This document shows, piece after piece, positions 9,786-20,105 of a stretch of 62,178 nt of DNA. Each line of letters begins with the position of its first letter. Positions within the stretch are counted from its first letter, which is position 1. The position numbers and the translations under genes are program-made. Under the pieces are notes generated by a model. That model did not search any database. It had not been told where the DNA came from and saw nothing but the letters and a program-made list of their open reading frames with translations. This DNA is from a virus: positions 1 to 62,178 of IMG/VR virus record IMGVR_UViG_3300032431_000082; one strand, 5' to 3'.

Positions 9786-12147
9786 GGACTTAACTGGCGT
9801 ATCACTAAGATGGCGTGAAGAGTGGGTGAAGGTGCTACCCGTACCTAATAGATATCCACAGGGTATGGAGTTCTTAGAGCTACAACAATCAGTGCTATCA
9901 AGGTTAGTGGTTCACCATACAGCCTATGAGATAGTCTTGGGATTGAAGGCCACCTGCAGTGGTAATGAGTTAATCATATCTGAAGGGATTATATGGTGTG
10001 GGATAGGGGAGGGGTTATACATACAGATACCACGCACCCAGATAAGGTTACCCACTCTAAATGCTAGCGTACAAAGCCATACAGTAGCATTAGGTATACA
10101 ACTAATTAAAGAGGTAGTAGGAGCAGGGTATGATCCTATCCTTGGTGGGGTCCCACCAGCTCTGTGGGAAGCTCCCAGGGATCGTGTGCGTGTATATGCC
10201 AGATACTTGTGGGATGTACGTGATACATTACCAGTACTCACTTTACTCAATGGCAAGATACATTACTACTCAGATAGGGTTAGTGAGTTAAGGGACTCAA
10301 TTATTAGGACATACATTAGGGACTTAGATGGTGACTATATAGCCTATGGTATAAATGTATGTCTGCATGAAGGATGGGTACATGTAGGTAGTGGTAGAGC
10401 GTGGATAGCTGGCATACCTGTAGATGTAGAGGCTCAATCTATACCATATCGCTCGGGGGAGCTACAGCTATGCACTGACGGGGCAGTAGTTATAGAGAGC
10501 TCTCATGAGACATATGCGCCAGAGTACAGTGCGATAGTATCTAACAATGGTACACCGATATTAATTGGTGGTAAATCGTACGGTGTGGTACTACCTAATA
10601 TAGGTCTAAACCCATACCTAATACCATTAAGGTGTGTACCACTAGCGACATTAAGTAATGACGTAGTAAGTGATATAGCGGCTAGACTACCTACTGATGA
10701 TGAGTTACTACTATTACTACATAGAACTCCTACCAGTATATCCAGTGATCAGATAGGGGATGTAAATCACCCTCTATATAAGGTTAGGGTATCAACTGAA
10801 GGGGTTATCTATTTACCACGTACGACTAGTACAGCACAGGTAGAGGGGTATGTATTGCCCAATACTAGGGTGGTACTGGAAGAGAGCAGCGTACGCACTG
10901 ATTGGATTGACAGTGCCCCCACACCCTCTACACCCCCACCACCGCCGCCCTTTGTACATGCTAAGAAGGTAGTCAATGGGTATAAAGTACGTGGGTACAA
11001 TCTATCCCCTTCTAGCATATACACGCCTAATCCAGCCCCTGATAGTGTTACGAGAGGGGCATTAACTGGTACATCTATCACCAGTGATGTACATGGGATG
11101 CTCGAGTATATTAGTAGTACAGTGCCCATAGATCTATCAGGCGTAGTGCCTACTGCCGTCCCCAATGTAGGGATTGGATTAGGACAATCATTTAAGGTAA
11201 GTACGCCGGTGATGGTAGGCACTGTGTCATTGTACTTGAGGGCTGGTTATTATGGTGTTATATCCATATGCCCACTGCAGAACAATCAACCATATGGCGC
11301 GGCCCTAGCATGGGTCGGTGTATCTACTACAAGCACTGGTTGGACAGATGTAGAGATAGGGCCGATACATTTACCTACTGGTACTTATGGTTTGATATCA
11401 CAATCAGTAATAGGGAGTGTCATAGGGAGGAGACATTACCTCCTCCCTACATTAGAAGGCGCACCTGAGACCATTAATAGTATGTACATGATGCTATCTC
11501 AAGCTGGTACATGGGAGTCATTACCCAATATGGACCTTATGTACCGTATACATAGAGCAATCCCTAATAGTACATATGGGAAGAGGGTAGTTACTATTAC
11601 AGGGCTTGAAGCATTTGATGGGTATGAATACACACCCAACTACAACTTACCCCCTAATACGTACATAACATGTACAGGGCGCACGAGTCCCACAGGTGTA
11701 CTTATAGGCAGTACATTCCCCCCTAGAACATCTATTACCTTAGTAGAGGCGTTGTTCGGGACAGCAAGCTTATTCCCTACTATAGGTGAGGGAAGCGTAT
11801 CTATGCACACCACCTCCAAGACTGGCACTTGGGTGTCATTGGAAGCATTGGTAGGTGCATATACTGCTGTAATGGTATTACTAGATGCAGTAGTACCTGA
11901 AGGATCCTCAGTATCAGTTTATGTAAACAGTGGTGCAGGGTGGTTAGAAGTACCCTTATTAGAGATTAGGGGGACGCAGCACACCTATCGCATAGAAGAT
12001 ATGTCCCCTACCACATCTAGTACAGATATTAATGGTGTAGTAAAGGCAGTAGTGAGAGAGAGGATTAGGGTGAGGATAGACTTATCTACCACATCGCCTG
12101 AGATACAACCTAGAGCATGGAACATAGCGCGCACTATTGCATTGTAG
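9772..12147 (+). CDS. second DUF4815-like tail protein, 791 aa
   Basis: ATG 9772 overlaps the previous gene by 14 bases and has GAGGTA upstream. The N-terminus, WVKVLPVPNRYPQGMEFLEL then QQSVLSR, lines up with WVRVLPIPGRALQTSEITEV of the preceding protein, so the two share an N-terminal domain and probably arose by duplication. A proline run (PSTPPPPPP, about residues 385-395) separates this part from a C-terminal beta-rich region that contains jelly-roll-like strands. It is probably another virion protein that docks to the same site on the baseplate. The 3' end overlaps the end of the convergent homing endonuclease gene by 14 bases. Confidence 0.7.
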   Translation: MTYYEDLTGVSLRWREEWVKVLPVPNRYPQGMEFLELQQSVLSRLVVHHTAYEIVLGLKATCSGNELIISEGIIWCGIGEGLYIQIPRTQIRLPTLNASVQSHTVALGIQLIKEVVGAGYDPILGGVPPALWEAPRDRVRVYARYLWDVRDTLPVLTLLNGKIHYYSDRVSELRDSIIRTYIRDLDGDYIAYGINVCLHEGWVHVGSGRAWIAGIPVDVEAQSIPYRSGELQLCTDGAVVIESSHETYAPEYSAIVSNNGTPILIGGKSYGVVLPNIGLNPYLIPLRCVPLATLSNDVVSDIAARLPTDDELLLLLHRTPTSISSDQIGDVNHPLYKVRVSTEGVIYLPRTTSTAQVEGYVLPNTRVVLEESSVRTDWIDSAPTPSTPPPPPPFVHAKKVVNGYKVRGYNLSPSSIYTPNPAPDSVTRGALTGTSITSDVHGMLEYISSTVPIDLSGVVPTAVPNVGIGLGQSFKVSTPVMVGTVSLYLRAGYYGVISICPLQNNQPYGAALAWVGVSTTSTGWTDVEIGPIHLPTGTYGLISQSVIGSVIGRRHYLLPTLEGAPETINSMYMMLSQAGTWESLPNMDLMYRIHRAIPNSTYGKRVVTITGLEAFDGYEYTPNYNLPPNTYITCTGRTSPTGVLIGSTFPPRTSITLVEALFGTASLFPTIGEGSVSMHTTSKTGTWVSLEALVGAYTAVMVLLDAVVPEGSSVSVYVNSGAGWLEVPLLEIRGTQHTYRIEDMSPTTSSTDINGVVKAVVRERIRVRIDLSTTSPEIQPRAWNIARTIAL

Positions 12148-12670
12148 ATATATCTAGTAGTCTCTTGATATCTTGTGCCCTATATATACGTGTGTTGTAT
12201 AGGGTGCGCCTACCTTGCCTCTCTACGGTATACAGGTTATAGGATATATCTAGAGAGGTTAGGGTAGCGCCTAAGAAGGTTACTAGGTCTGTATCTGTGT
12301 GCGTGATAGTGTACCACTCATTCTTACCAGACTTTATATGGGAGCCTCTCATATCCATAACCCCCTTGAGCCACATAACATCATCCATCTGCCCTAGTGG
12401 GTATGGTTCGAGCCCCCCCATACATATACGGGATACTATCTTCTTCAATGCCGCCTTCTTCCCTGAGCACATTAAAGGGGCGTACGAGTATAGTAATACC
12501 AACCCTTCTTCCTGATTGATAATCAGGTAAGGGCACTGTATACGGTATGGGATAGTCTTCTTATCTAATAACTCACCCACGTTCTGCAGGATATGTTCCC
12601 TGCAATTAATACGCACCCTATTGTTTCTAATACTGCCACAACTATCTATGATCCCTGTAACGTACCCCAT
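12134..12670 (-). CDS. LAGLIDADG homing endonuclease, free-standing, 178 aa
   Basis: Two LAGLIDADG-type helices are visible: GYVTGIIDSCGSI (residues 2-14, acidic D9) and MWLKGVMDMRGSHI (99-112, acidic D106), separated by about 95 residues. This is the single-chain two-motif arrangement that cuts DNA at a long asymmetric site. The frame opens at 12727, but ATG 12670 has GGAGGT 7 bases upstream and places motif 1 at the usual distance from the N-terminus. It is the only minus-strand gene within the plus-strand tail block and lies exactly between two tail genes. That fits an intron-less mobile gene that spreads between related phages. The motif centre CGS instead of DGS/EGS is unusual. Confidence 0.7.
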   Translation of the reverse strand: MGYVTGIIDSCGSIRNNRVRINCREHILQNVGELLDKKTIPYRIQCPYLIINQEEGLVLLYSYAPLMCSGKKAALKKIVSRICMGGLEPYPLGQMDDVMWLKGVMDMRGSHIKSGKNEWYTITHTDTDLVTFLGATLTSLDISYNLYTVERQGRRTLYNTRIYRAQDIKRLLDISTMQ

Positions 12671-12765
12671 ACCATCTACCTCCAATAGTGTGAGTCCTAC
12701 TACTACCATCCTCCCCCCATATAGCATTGGGTGGTAAGTATAGATTAGTTATTGGTAGATGGATT

Positions 12766-15700
12766 ATGGCTAATGTACGTGTTAATATCCTCAATTCCCA
12801 CATAGCCACATACAATGGCGTCACCCGCAACCTGAAGCAAGGTGGGGTATTGTACTTAGATACTGATAAGATTGCACAGCGTAAGGAATTGATGTACTTA
12901 CTAACGGCATCCCCTCACCGTAATAAGTACGCTGTGGAATTGAATGATGCCCTGCTGGGTATGTTCAATGTATCGGTACTAGATACAGCACCAGCGCACC
13001 CTGCAGATCCTGAAATAGGTCGGGTGTACTGGAATACAGCATTAGGTAAGGCATTCCTTTATAATGGTCAAGCGTGGGTTGAGCTAGGTATTGGCGGTGG
13101 CGGTGGGGGAGGTGGTGCGCCCATTGCCATCATCCCATCTCTATTCGGGGATATTACTAGTACTGGGTTCAGCAATGAGGTACAGATATCACCGGGTGTT
13201 ATTACAGATGCGGATATCAGTGCTGGGGCTAAGATCAAACTATCTAAGTTAGAAGTAGACCCAAGGAATAGGGCGACCCACTTCGGGGTACAGCCAGCAT
13301 CATCCATCAGTGACTTCGATGCACAAGTCAGGACTAATCGCCTAGATCAATTGACAGCACCCGCCTCGTCCTTGAATGTCAATGATCAATTCATTACTAA
13401 CTTACGCACCCCTATCAACCCCAAGGATGCCGCTAATAAGGAGTACGTAGATGCTAGGTTAGCTACGATTAACTTATGCACCATGCCCCCTGCCGCATGC
13501 AATATTGACATGGGTGGGTTCCGCGTAGTGAACTTAGGTAATCCAGTCCTCCCTATGGATGCGGTCAACCTGCAGACATTACAGAATGCACTCGCATTAT
13601 CACCAGTAAAGGCACCCGCTAGATTGATGGCGATGAGTAATGTGAGTACCCTATCGGGTACAGGTGTAGTCATAGATGGCCGCCCTGTAGTCATTGGCGA
13701 TAGGGTTGTATTGAATGGGCAGAATGACCCCAGACAGAATGGTATATATGTAGTGTCCGCAGGGGCGTGGATGCGCGCACCGGATGCGGATGAGAATAAT
13801 GAGTTAGTAACTGGCTCACAGATATCTATTACTGACGGTGCAACACAAGGTGGTACTATCTGGTCACAGACACAGCCACAAGGTCAGACTGTCATAGGGT
13901 CTAGCGTTATTAGCTACTCCCCTACTATGGGCTTATCGACCTTCACTGCCGGTAATGGTCTATACACTGCAGGCAATACCCTCCACGTGGGTGGCACACC
14001 TAACCGTATAGTAGCTTTAGCAGATACAGTAGATATTGCCCCCACATATGCTGGGCAGGCATCTATTACTACTGTAGGCCCTATCACTACTGGTCAATGG
14101 AGGGCAACCCCTATTGATGTAACGTATGGTGGGACAGGTGCAACTACTGCTGCCGATGCTAGATCTAACTTGGGGGCAGCTAAGTCAGGTGCCAATAATG
14201 ACATCACATCCATCAATGGATTGACTACCCCATTATCTATCAATCAAGGTGGTACAAGTGCCACTACCGCCCCCGATGCACGTATTAACTTAGGGGCAGC
14301 AGCGCGTGGTGTTAATAGTGATATCACACAGATCACGGGCTTGACGACACCTTTATCTATTAGTCAAGGTGGTACTGGTGCTAATACGGCACCACAAGCT
14401 CGTGCTAACCTACAGGCAGCTAAGTCAGGCGTCAACTCTGATATCACATCATTCACTGCATTAGATCCAGGTGCTATCAAGGTAGCCCAAGGTGGTACAG
14501 GCGCTAGTACACCACAAGGTGCGCGTGTAGCATTGGGTGCTGTAGGCGCTGGCTTGAACCTATTAGGTGCGGCCTCCAACCGTGGGCAGATGTTCCGTCA
14601 AGTGACTACATCGGGCTCTGAAGTGACGATGGAGTTCCGTGTACTAGAAGAAGGGCCTGGTATTAATCTCACACAGACTACTAACTCAGTAGTCATTGAG
14701 GTTGACCCCACCACCTTAAATCTAAGTACTATCCCCGGGCAGATCAATGCAGCCACACAAGTCACTGGTATCTTACCGGTAGTGAATGGTGGTACGGGAG
14801 GTAGTACACCTTTACTAGCACGCCAGAACTTAGTAGCTGCCGGCTCTATCATTGGTATGGGTGGTACCTCGTTAGTTCATGCCGTAGCATATAACCCAGC
14901 GACCACTAACCTACAGATTAAGGGGCTGACTGCCGACCCTGAGATTGTCATCACACCTAATGCCAATGATGTACGCCTGGGTATCAATCAAGCATTATTA
15001 GATCTAGGTTCAATGGGAGGGCAGATTAACCTACCCACACAAGTACGTGGCATCTTACCAATTGCTAATGGTGGTACTAATGCAAGTACTGCAGGTCAGG
15101 CATTAGATAACCTTAATGGTGTGTTCTCTGCCCGTAGTCTGGGCGGCATCTCCACATTAGGTACACCTATAGTAGAGAATGTCCCAGGTACAGGTGAGAG
15201 GTTACTGTTGAAGGGATTCTCCAATGGTCTAGGTACTATCATCAATGACTTAGGTACTAGCTTATCAGTAGATATATCGGCCACTAATGTGGGTGCGGGT
15301 ACTGGTCAAGTCTTGAAGACACCTGTAGGTAGTGCACTAGAATTGAGAACTATCACGGGCGTAGGTAGTATTGTAGTCACGACTGTAGGGGATGAGGTTA
15401 CCATCACTGGCTCACCAGCTAGTATGGTATCTGTAGGTACTGGTCAACCAGTCCTTGTAACTCCCACAGGTAACCCAGTACAGTTAAAGTCTATCTTAGG
15501 TCGTTATGGTTTAGTAGATTCTACAGTAGGCCAGGATGTAGTCCTTGACTTAGATGGTGTAAATGTAGGTACTGGTCAAGGTATCTACGTCATCCCTACG
15601 GCTGCTAGCAATACACCAGCACAGTTCAAGAGTCTATCTGCAGTAGCCACTAATCCAGGCATTGTCGTAACCTCCACTACCACTGATGTACAGTTACAAG

Positions 15701-17115
15701 CAATCATAGCCAACGCTGCCAACTTAGGCGCTGGTGCATTGTTATTAGCTAACCCAGGCCCTACCGCACCCGGCTCTGTGCTTAACTTCCGTTCCATTGT
15801 AGGATTGAATGGCATCACACATGTACAGAATGCCAATGATGTGACCTTATCCCTGAATGCTACCAACGTTGGTGGTGGGGTAGAGAGCTTAGTCACACCC
15901 ATTGCAGGTGCAGCGCAGTTCCGTACCTTCATTGATGGTGCGGGTGTGAATGTCACGCAAGCAGCTACATCTATCAAGGTGGACTTCGATGGTGTATCGG
16001 TAGGTACTGGTGCCCCTATTTACGTACCACCTGTAGCAACAGGCCCTGCACAGTTCAAGAGCATCATAGGTGGTCTAGGTCTAACGCAGACCTCTACTGC
16101 AACAGATGTGACATTGGACTTAAATGCAGTCAATGTAGGTGGTGGCTCTGAGGTATTAGTGACCCCATTAGTAGACCCTGTACAGTTCCGTACACTGGTC
16201 GAGGGTAATGGTATTAACTTAACCCAAGCTGCAACCTCTATCACAGTAATAGCGGATCTCACTAACTTAGGAGCAGGTGCCCCAATATTAGTGCCTGGTG
16301 CGACTCACAGTTTCAAGTCATTGATTGCCGGTACAGGTATCACTATTACCCCAACGGCCACTGATGTGACGATTGCATCTACCTTAGCGGGTGCTATCAA
16401 TGTGGGTACAGGTATTGAGGTATTAGCATTACCGATTGTCGGTGGTGTGATGAACTTCAGGAAGGTACTAGGGCGTTATGGTGCGAATGCTTCCCTTGTA
16501 GGATCTGATGTAGTAATTGATTACGATGCTGAGTCAGTGGGTGCTGGTCAGGCAGTATTAGTCACACCTACCTTAACGGAGTCTAAGGCGCAGTATAAGA
16601 GTCTATCTGCAGTACCAACCACCCCTGGTTTAGTAGTCACATCTACTGCCACTGAGGTACAGTTCCAGACCATTGTAGCGGGTGCCATCAATGTAGGGGC
16701 CGCACCTATCGCCCCTGCACTGGCGACCGCACAGGTCTTAGCTAATGGCCCTATCACAGCGGCTGGTACTATAGCACAGTTCAAGAGCATCACTAGTTCC
16801 GATAGCTCGGTAGTGATTACTCAGACTGCCACGCAGATCGACTTGAAGTCCAATAGTAAGGTCGTAGCATTCCACACTACCGCTGCCACGTTCACAGACT
16901 CTGCATCTGTGTCGCCTAATGTGCAGAGCATCACGCACAATCTAGGCACCAATCAGATCATGGTACAGGTACGTGACAGTAGTGGTGAGGTGTTGACTAA
17001 CTATAAGGTAACTCCTGGTGCAGCAGGTAGTAATACCGTGGGCATCTCCTGGGGCTCACCCGGTGCAGTACCAGTTGGTGCATCTACAGTATTTGTCACA
17101 GGTATCCTGCCATAG
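12766..17115 (+). CDS. long repetitive tail fibre protein, 1449 aa
   Basis: ATG 12766 (MANVRVNILNSHIATYNG) is preferred over the TTG at 12727, which overlaps the endonuclease region. Visible in order: an N-terminal domain, a glycine run (residues ~105-112), a 'KDAANKEYVDARL' fibre motif, and a domain GDRVVLNGQNDPRQNGIYVV common in phage fibres. Then come several phage tail-fibre repeats of the form GGTGATTAADARSNLGAA (residues ~460-590), then about ten ~40-residue repeats built around 'VNVGxGxxVLVTP..QFKSI.G', and a C-terminal cap (~80 residues). The repeats predict a long trimeric beta shaft; the cap is the likely receptor-binding or folding domain. A similar cap ends the fibre at 22098-24503. 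The gene is followed by a terminator hairpin. Confidence 0.85.
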   Translation: MANVRVNILNSHIATYNGVTRNLKQGGVLYLDTDKIAQRKELMYLLTASPHRNKYAVELNDALLGMFNVSVLDTAPAHPADPEIGRVYWNTALGKAFLYNGQAWVELGIGGGGGGGGAPIAIIPSLFGDITSTGFSNEVQISPGVITDADISAGAKIKLSKLEVDPRNRATHFGVQPASSISDFDAQVRTNRLDQLTAPASSLNVNDQFITNLRTPINPKDAANKEYVDARLATINLCTMPPAACNIDMGGFRVVNLGNPVLPMDAVNLQTLQNALALSPVKAPARLMAMSNVSTLSGTGVVIDGRPVVIGDRVVLNGQNDPRQNGIYVVSAGAWMRAPDADENNELVTGSQISITDGATQGGTIWSQTQPQGQTVIGSSVISYSPTMGLSTFTAGNGLYTAGNTLHVGGTPNRIVALADTVDIAPTYAGQASITTVGPITTGQWRATPIDVTYGGTGATTAADARSNLGAAKSGANNDITSINGLTTPLSINQGGTSATTAPDARINLGAAARGVNSDITQITGLTTPLSISQGGTGANTAPQARANLQAAKSGVNSDITSFTALDPGAIKVAQGGTGASTPQGARVALGAVGAGLNLLGAASNRGQMFRQVTTSGSEVTMEFRVLEEGPGINLTQTTNSVVIEVDPTTLNLSTIPGQINAATQVTGILPVVNGGTGGSTPLLARQNLVAAGSIIGMGGTSLVHAVAYNPATTNLQIKGLTADPEIVITPNANDVRLGINQALLDLGSMGGQINLPTQVRGILPIANGGTNASTAGQALDNLNGVFSARSLGGISTLGTPIVENVPGTGERLLLKGFSNGLGTIINDLGTSLSVDISATNVGAGTGQVLKTPVGSALELRTITGVGSIVVTTVGDEVTITGSPASMVSVGTGQPVLVTPTGNPVQLKSILGRYGLVDSTVGQDVVLDLDGVNVGTGQGIYVIPTAASNTPAQFKSLSAVATNPGIVVTSTTTDVQLQAIIANAANLGAGALLLANPGPTAPGSVLNFRSIVGLNGITHVQNANDVTLSLNATNVGGGVESLVTPIAGAAQFRTFIDGAGVNVTQAATSIKVDFDGVSVGTGAPIYVPPVATGPAQFKSIIGGLGLTQTSTATDVTLDLNAVNVGGGSEVLVTPLVDPVQFRTLVEGNGINLTQAATSITVIADLTNLGAGAPILVPGATHSFKSLIAGTGITITPTATDVTIASTLAGAINVGTGIEVLALPIVGGVMNFRKVLGRYGANASLVGSDVVIDYDAESVGAGQAVLVTPTLTESKAQYKSLSAVPTTPGLVVTSTATEVQFQTIVAGAINVGAAPIAPALATAQVLANGPITAAGTIAQFKSITSSDSSVVITQTATQIDLKSNSKVVAFHTTAATFTDSASVSPNVQSITHNLGTNQIMVQVRDSSGEVLTNYKVTPGAAGSNTVGISWGSPGAVPVGASTVFVTGILP

Positions 17116-17152
17116 GACACACCATACCAAGTGACTAACTAGCGCACACCGC

Positions 17153-17184
17153 ACACCCCTATTACATTGCTGTAGTAGGGGTGT
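17153..17184 (+). terminator. terminator-like hairpin after long tail fibre gene
   Basis: ACACCCCTA (17153-17161) pairs perfectly with TAGGGGTGT (17176-17184); an inner TTACA/TGTAG helix extends the stem. It lies 38 bases after the fibre stop codon. The tail that follows is only weakly T-rich. Confidence 0.6.
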
Positions 17185-17202
17185 ACGTTTATATATTCAT
17201 AT

Positions 17203-17622
17203 ATGGATCCGTTAGTACTATCATTCTTAGAGAAGATACCGCCCATGCCTGCGGGTGCAGTAATACGGCGCAGTGGTATGGCTGTCGAATCATCTATGCA
17301 GAAGGTCAGGGAGTATTACCCAGGGTTAGTGGTTAATGATGTGAAGGCATTAGGTGTATTACTACAATATACAGACCCTACGTTATTCACGCACAGTGAG
17401 TTAGCTGCTGTATTAGGTCTGAGATTAGATCTACTAGATAGTAATATCAATGAGTTATTACCCAGAGTGATACAGCCCATGATGGGATTAACAGATACAG
17501 GGTCTGGGAGAGTGGAGAGACAATTACTAACGGCCGGCTTAGATATGTTAAAGCTAGCATTCATAGAGGCGAAGGCTACGGCATTCACGCCCTCTAATAT
17601 AATCCTATCGGGAGTACAGTAA
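17203..17622 (+). CDS. unrecognised tail-module protein, 139 aa
   Basis: It starts at ATG 17203 directly after an AT-rich stretch (TATATATTCATAT) that may hold a late promoter; there is no clear Shine-Dalgarno. The protein is mostly helical, with leucine-rich segments such as VNDVKALGVLLQYTD and LLTAGLDMLKLAF. It has no membrane segment and no recognisable family. It overlaps the next gene by one base (TAATG), so the two are translated together, which suggests a partner of the tail hub-like protein that follows. Tail-tube assembly chaperone or hub partner would fit but is a guess. Confidence 0.65.
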   Translation: MDPLVLSFLEKIPPMPAGAVIRRSGMAVESSMQKVREYYPGLVVNDVKALGVLLQYTDPTLFTHSELAAVLGLRLDLLDSNINELLPRVIQPMMGLTDTGSGRVERQLLTAGLDMLKLAFIEAKATAFTPSNIILSGVQ

Positions 17623-20105
17623 TGACGACAGCACCTATAACATTAGCAGAGTATAATAAGAACCCAGGTAAAGCTAATAGTGTAATAGACTTCATCGTTA
17701 ATAATGTCCGCCGATCAGATAACCCAGGCATTAAGGCGCAGGCTAATGTAGTATATATGGCAGCATCTACCGCTACACCAGCACAGCGGGTAGCAGAGAT
17801 TAATAAGTTAATAGCATTAATAGATAGTGCAGTACCCGGTAGTAATCCCGATGATAGGGAGAAATACACTAACGCATTAGGTAGTGTCGCAACGTTCAAA
17901 CAACCACTACCTGCTAAGCCAGAGACAGCGGTACAACCACCTGCTGCTAAGGGGTTTAGTGAGAAACCCGGTGGTATAACTAATGAGAAGTGGGTGAGTA
18001 ATAATAACAATATATTAGCTGCTGCTAGGGGTGCCATCAGTAGTCTAAGTAATAGTAAATCAGTAAAGGTACAGCAGTACAGAGATGAACTAAGTGCTGC
18101 GATAGCTAAGTCTGATAATGGTACGATATACACTTTAATAGGTAGATTAGAAGATGCTATTGAGCAGTCTAAGGATCCATCGTTGAGTAGTACACTTAGT
18201 AGTTTGAAGGCAGTAGCACCTGCTATAAGAGAGAATAGGGCATCCGATACAAGTGGTAAATCTATGGAGGCACCCCCCAAGGCATTGACTACACCCCCTA
18301 AGCCCACACCTGCTGCGGGTAAGTTATGCGAACCGATAACACATGAGAGGTGGGGTGTACGATTCCGCTTCCTAGATAAACCACCTGAGTTAGTGGGGAA
18401 GTGTGAGTCTAAGGGTGATGGGAAGTGGGACTTAAAGGATTGGTTCCTGCAACTACTACCTGCGATGCAATCCATAATGCCCAAGCAAGGGGCAAGGGAT
18501 GTCCCCAATGCGGGCCCTGGATTATCATTCAGGTTCAAGAACAATATGGTCAAGCATAAGATACCCGGCTCACAACCCGTATACCAGATGATGGGCGTGG
18601 ATAGTGCCATCATCACCTTCGTGGGTACATTCACAGGGGATGGTGGGTTAGGGTACATCAATAAGGTAGACGTGGAGGATGGGGAACTAGCGGAGAATGC
18701 AGCGAGGATGATGGAGAGAGAGGCTGCTTCTAGGAGGGCAGGTGAACCATTCCCCGATGCTAAGAAGTTCGGTGGTACGTACCCCTATGGGAAGAAGGAA
18801 GTGAATGCCATGTTCAACCCTATATACCATGTCCGCAATAGGGCGACAGCACCGGGAGGTGATACCTCTAGTGCATTAGTAGGGGGTAATAGTTCTGGGT
18901 GGTTAATGGATAACTCAATACTGAGGCAGGGGTTCTTTGAGAGGGATGGGTGCCCTGGCCAATGCCCCCCACCAGGTTGGGCGGGGTTCCCCAATGGACA
19001 GATGGATGAGGCGGGGGGTAAGTTCGCATGGGGTGACTTCGGGAAGTGGCCCGATGGTAGTCAATACGGTGATATAGGTACGAGGAGCCAGATGGATACA
19101 CATAAGCTAGCGCATATAGCGGCGTACCTTGATGCCTATCATGAGATGGTTAGCTTCTATAAGTTCGCTGTGCAAGCGGGGAAGTTGATGGAGATAACTA
19201 TCAACTTGAGGAAGACACATGATGGCCTGAAGCCACGCATAGCCGACCCTAGGATGAAGGGTGGTGGTGCGAGGTCTGATACACCTGACCCCTTGAGGGA
19301 TATGCACACGGGTAATCCCACGTTTAAGGGTTACCTTCGCACTATGAGTACGTGGGCGCAGTACTCAGATCGTGTGTGGTACGTGATGGAGTTCGAGGTA
19401 GTAGATCATGGGCTACAGGGGAAGAAGGCCGTTAACCTTACCAATAAGGTGAGTGCGGGTGGTGCTTCTGAGAGTGGGGGCCCTACGGGTGGGGAGACCC
19501 CTACACCTGGATCTAGTGGTAGTGATGACTCTAAAGAAAGTACTGCTGCAGAGAGTGCCAATGCGCCAGCTAACACCTCAGATGTTACTAAAACAGTAGT
19601 AAAAGGTGTGGTAGATGACCAAACTATAACAGGTAGGGATGGTGAGATACTGACACTTAGAAGGGATGGGACTATCTTATCTGGAGATAAGAGTAAGGTA
19701 TACAGTTATAGAGAAGTACTAGGTAAATTATCTAACTCTGATATAGTAAACACAGCCACACTCAATAAGTGGTTTGATTCTAATAGAGTACTGATAGACA
19801 AATCGTCAGTACACATACGGATTATAGATGGTACCACTTTAATGTTGAATAGTGATGGTAAGTTGTACGAGTATGATAAAGGTACACCAGATAGTGAACC
19901 GCAGCCAAAGGAGATAAGTATCGGTGTATTAGATTCCCCGAGGGTAGGTGACTTAACTGATGCACAGAGGGGGGTGATATCTGAGTGGAGGAGTAAAGCA
20001 GGTGCACGGACTTCTAATCAAGTAGTACCTGTACCTAGTACTACTTCGACTCCTAGTATACCTTCTCCTGTTATAATCCCTATTAACCCATTGCCCACCC
20101 TATAA
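17622..20105 (+). CDS. probable tail hub/baseplate assembly protein, 827 aa
   Basis: The N-terminal ~230 residues are helical, low in complexity and end in a proline/alanine linker. The middle (residues ~235-620) contains NMVKHKIPGSQPVYQMMGVD and then ITFVGTFTGDGG. The core 'kIPG...vq..G....i...G.f.G' is the pattern of phage DNA-circularisation-N and LysM-type tail hub proteins, in which a short strand leads into a split barrel next to the tail tube. A Ser/Gly/Thr-rich linker follows (GGASESGGPTGGETPTPGSS), then a ~150-residue C-terminal domain ending in a Pro/Ser-rich tail. The context inside the tail block supports a virion role. I see no lysozyme active site. Confidence 0.6.
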   Translation: MTTAPITLAEYNKNPGKANSVIDFIVNNVRRSDNPGIKAQANVVYMAASTATPAQRVAEINKLIALIDSAVPGSNPDDREKYTNALGSVATFKQPLPAKPETAVQPPAAKGFSEKPGGITNEKWVSNNNNILAAARGAISSLSNSKSVKVQQYRDELSAAIAKSDNGTIYTLIGRLEDAIEQSKDPSLSSTLSSLKAVAPAIRENRASDTSGKSMEAPPKALTTPPKPTPAAGKLCEPITHERWGVRFRFLDKPPELVGKCESKGDGKWDLKDWFLQLLPAMQSIMPKQGARDVPNAGPGLSFRFKNNMVKHKIPGSQPVYQMMGVDSAIITFVGTFTGDGGLGYINKVDVEDGELAENAARMMEREAASRRAGEPFPDAKKFGGTYPYGKKEVNAMFNPIYHVRNRATAPGGDTSSALVGGNSSGWLMDNSILRQGFFERDGCPGQCPPPGWAGFPNGQMDEAGGKFAWGDFGKWPDGSQYGDIGTRSQMDTHKLAHIAAYLDAYHEMVSFYKFAVQAGKLMEITINLRKTHDGLKPRIADPRMKGGGARSDTPDPLRDMHTGNPTFKGYLRTMSTWAQYSDRVWYVMEFEVVDHGLQGKKAVNLTNKVSAGGASESGGPTGGETPTPGSSGSDDSKESTAAESANAPANTSDVTKTVVKGVVDDQTITGRDGEILTLRRDGTILSGDKSKVYSYREVLGKLSNSDIVNTATLNKWFDSNRVLIDKSSVHIRIIDGTTLMLNSDGKLYEYDKGTPDSEPQPKEISIGVLDSPRVGDLTDAQRGVISEWRSKAGARTSNQVVPVPSTTSTPSIPSPVIIPINPLPTL

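Noticed and set aside
17594-18661. 355-residue minus-strand open frame
   Set aside because: Antisense to the tail hub-like gene; leucine-rich low-complexity product of biased codon use, no ribosome binding site.
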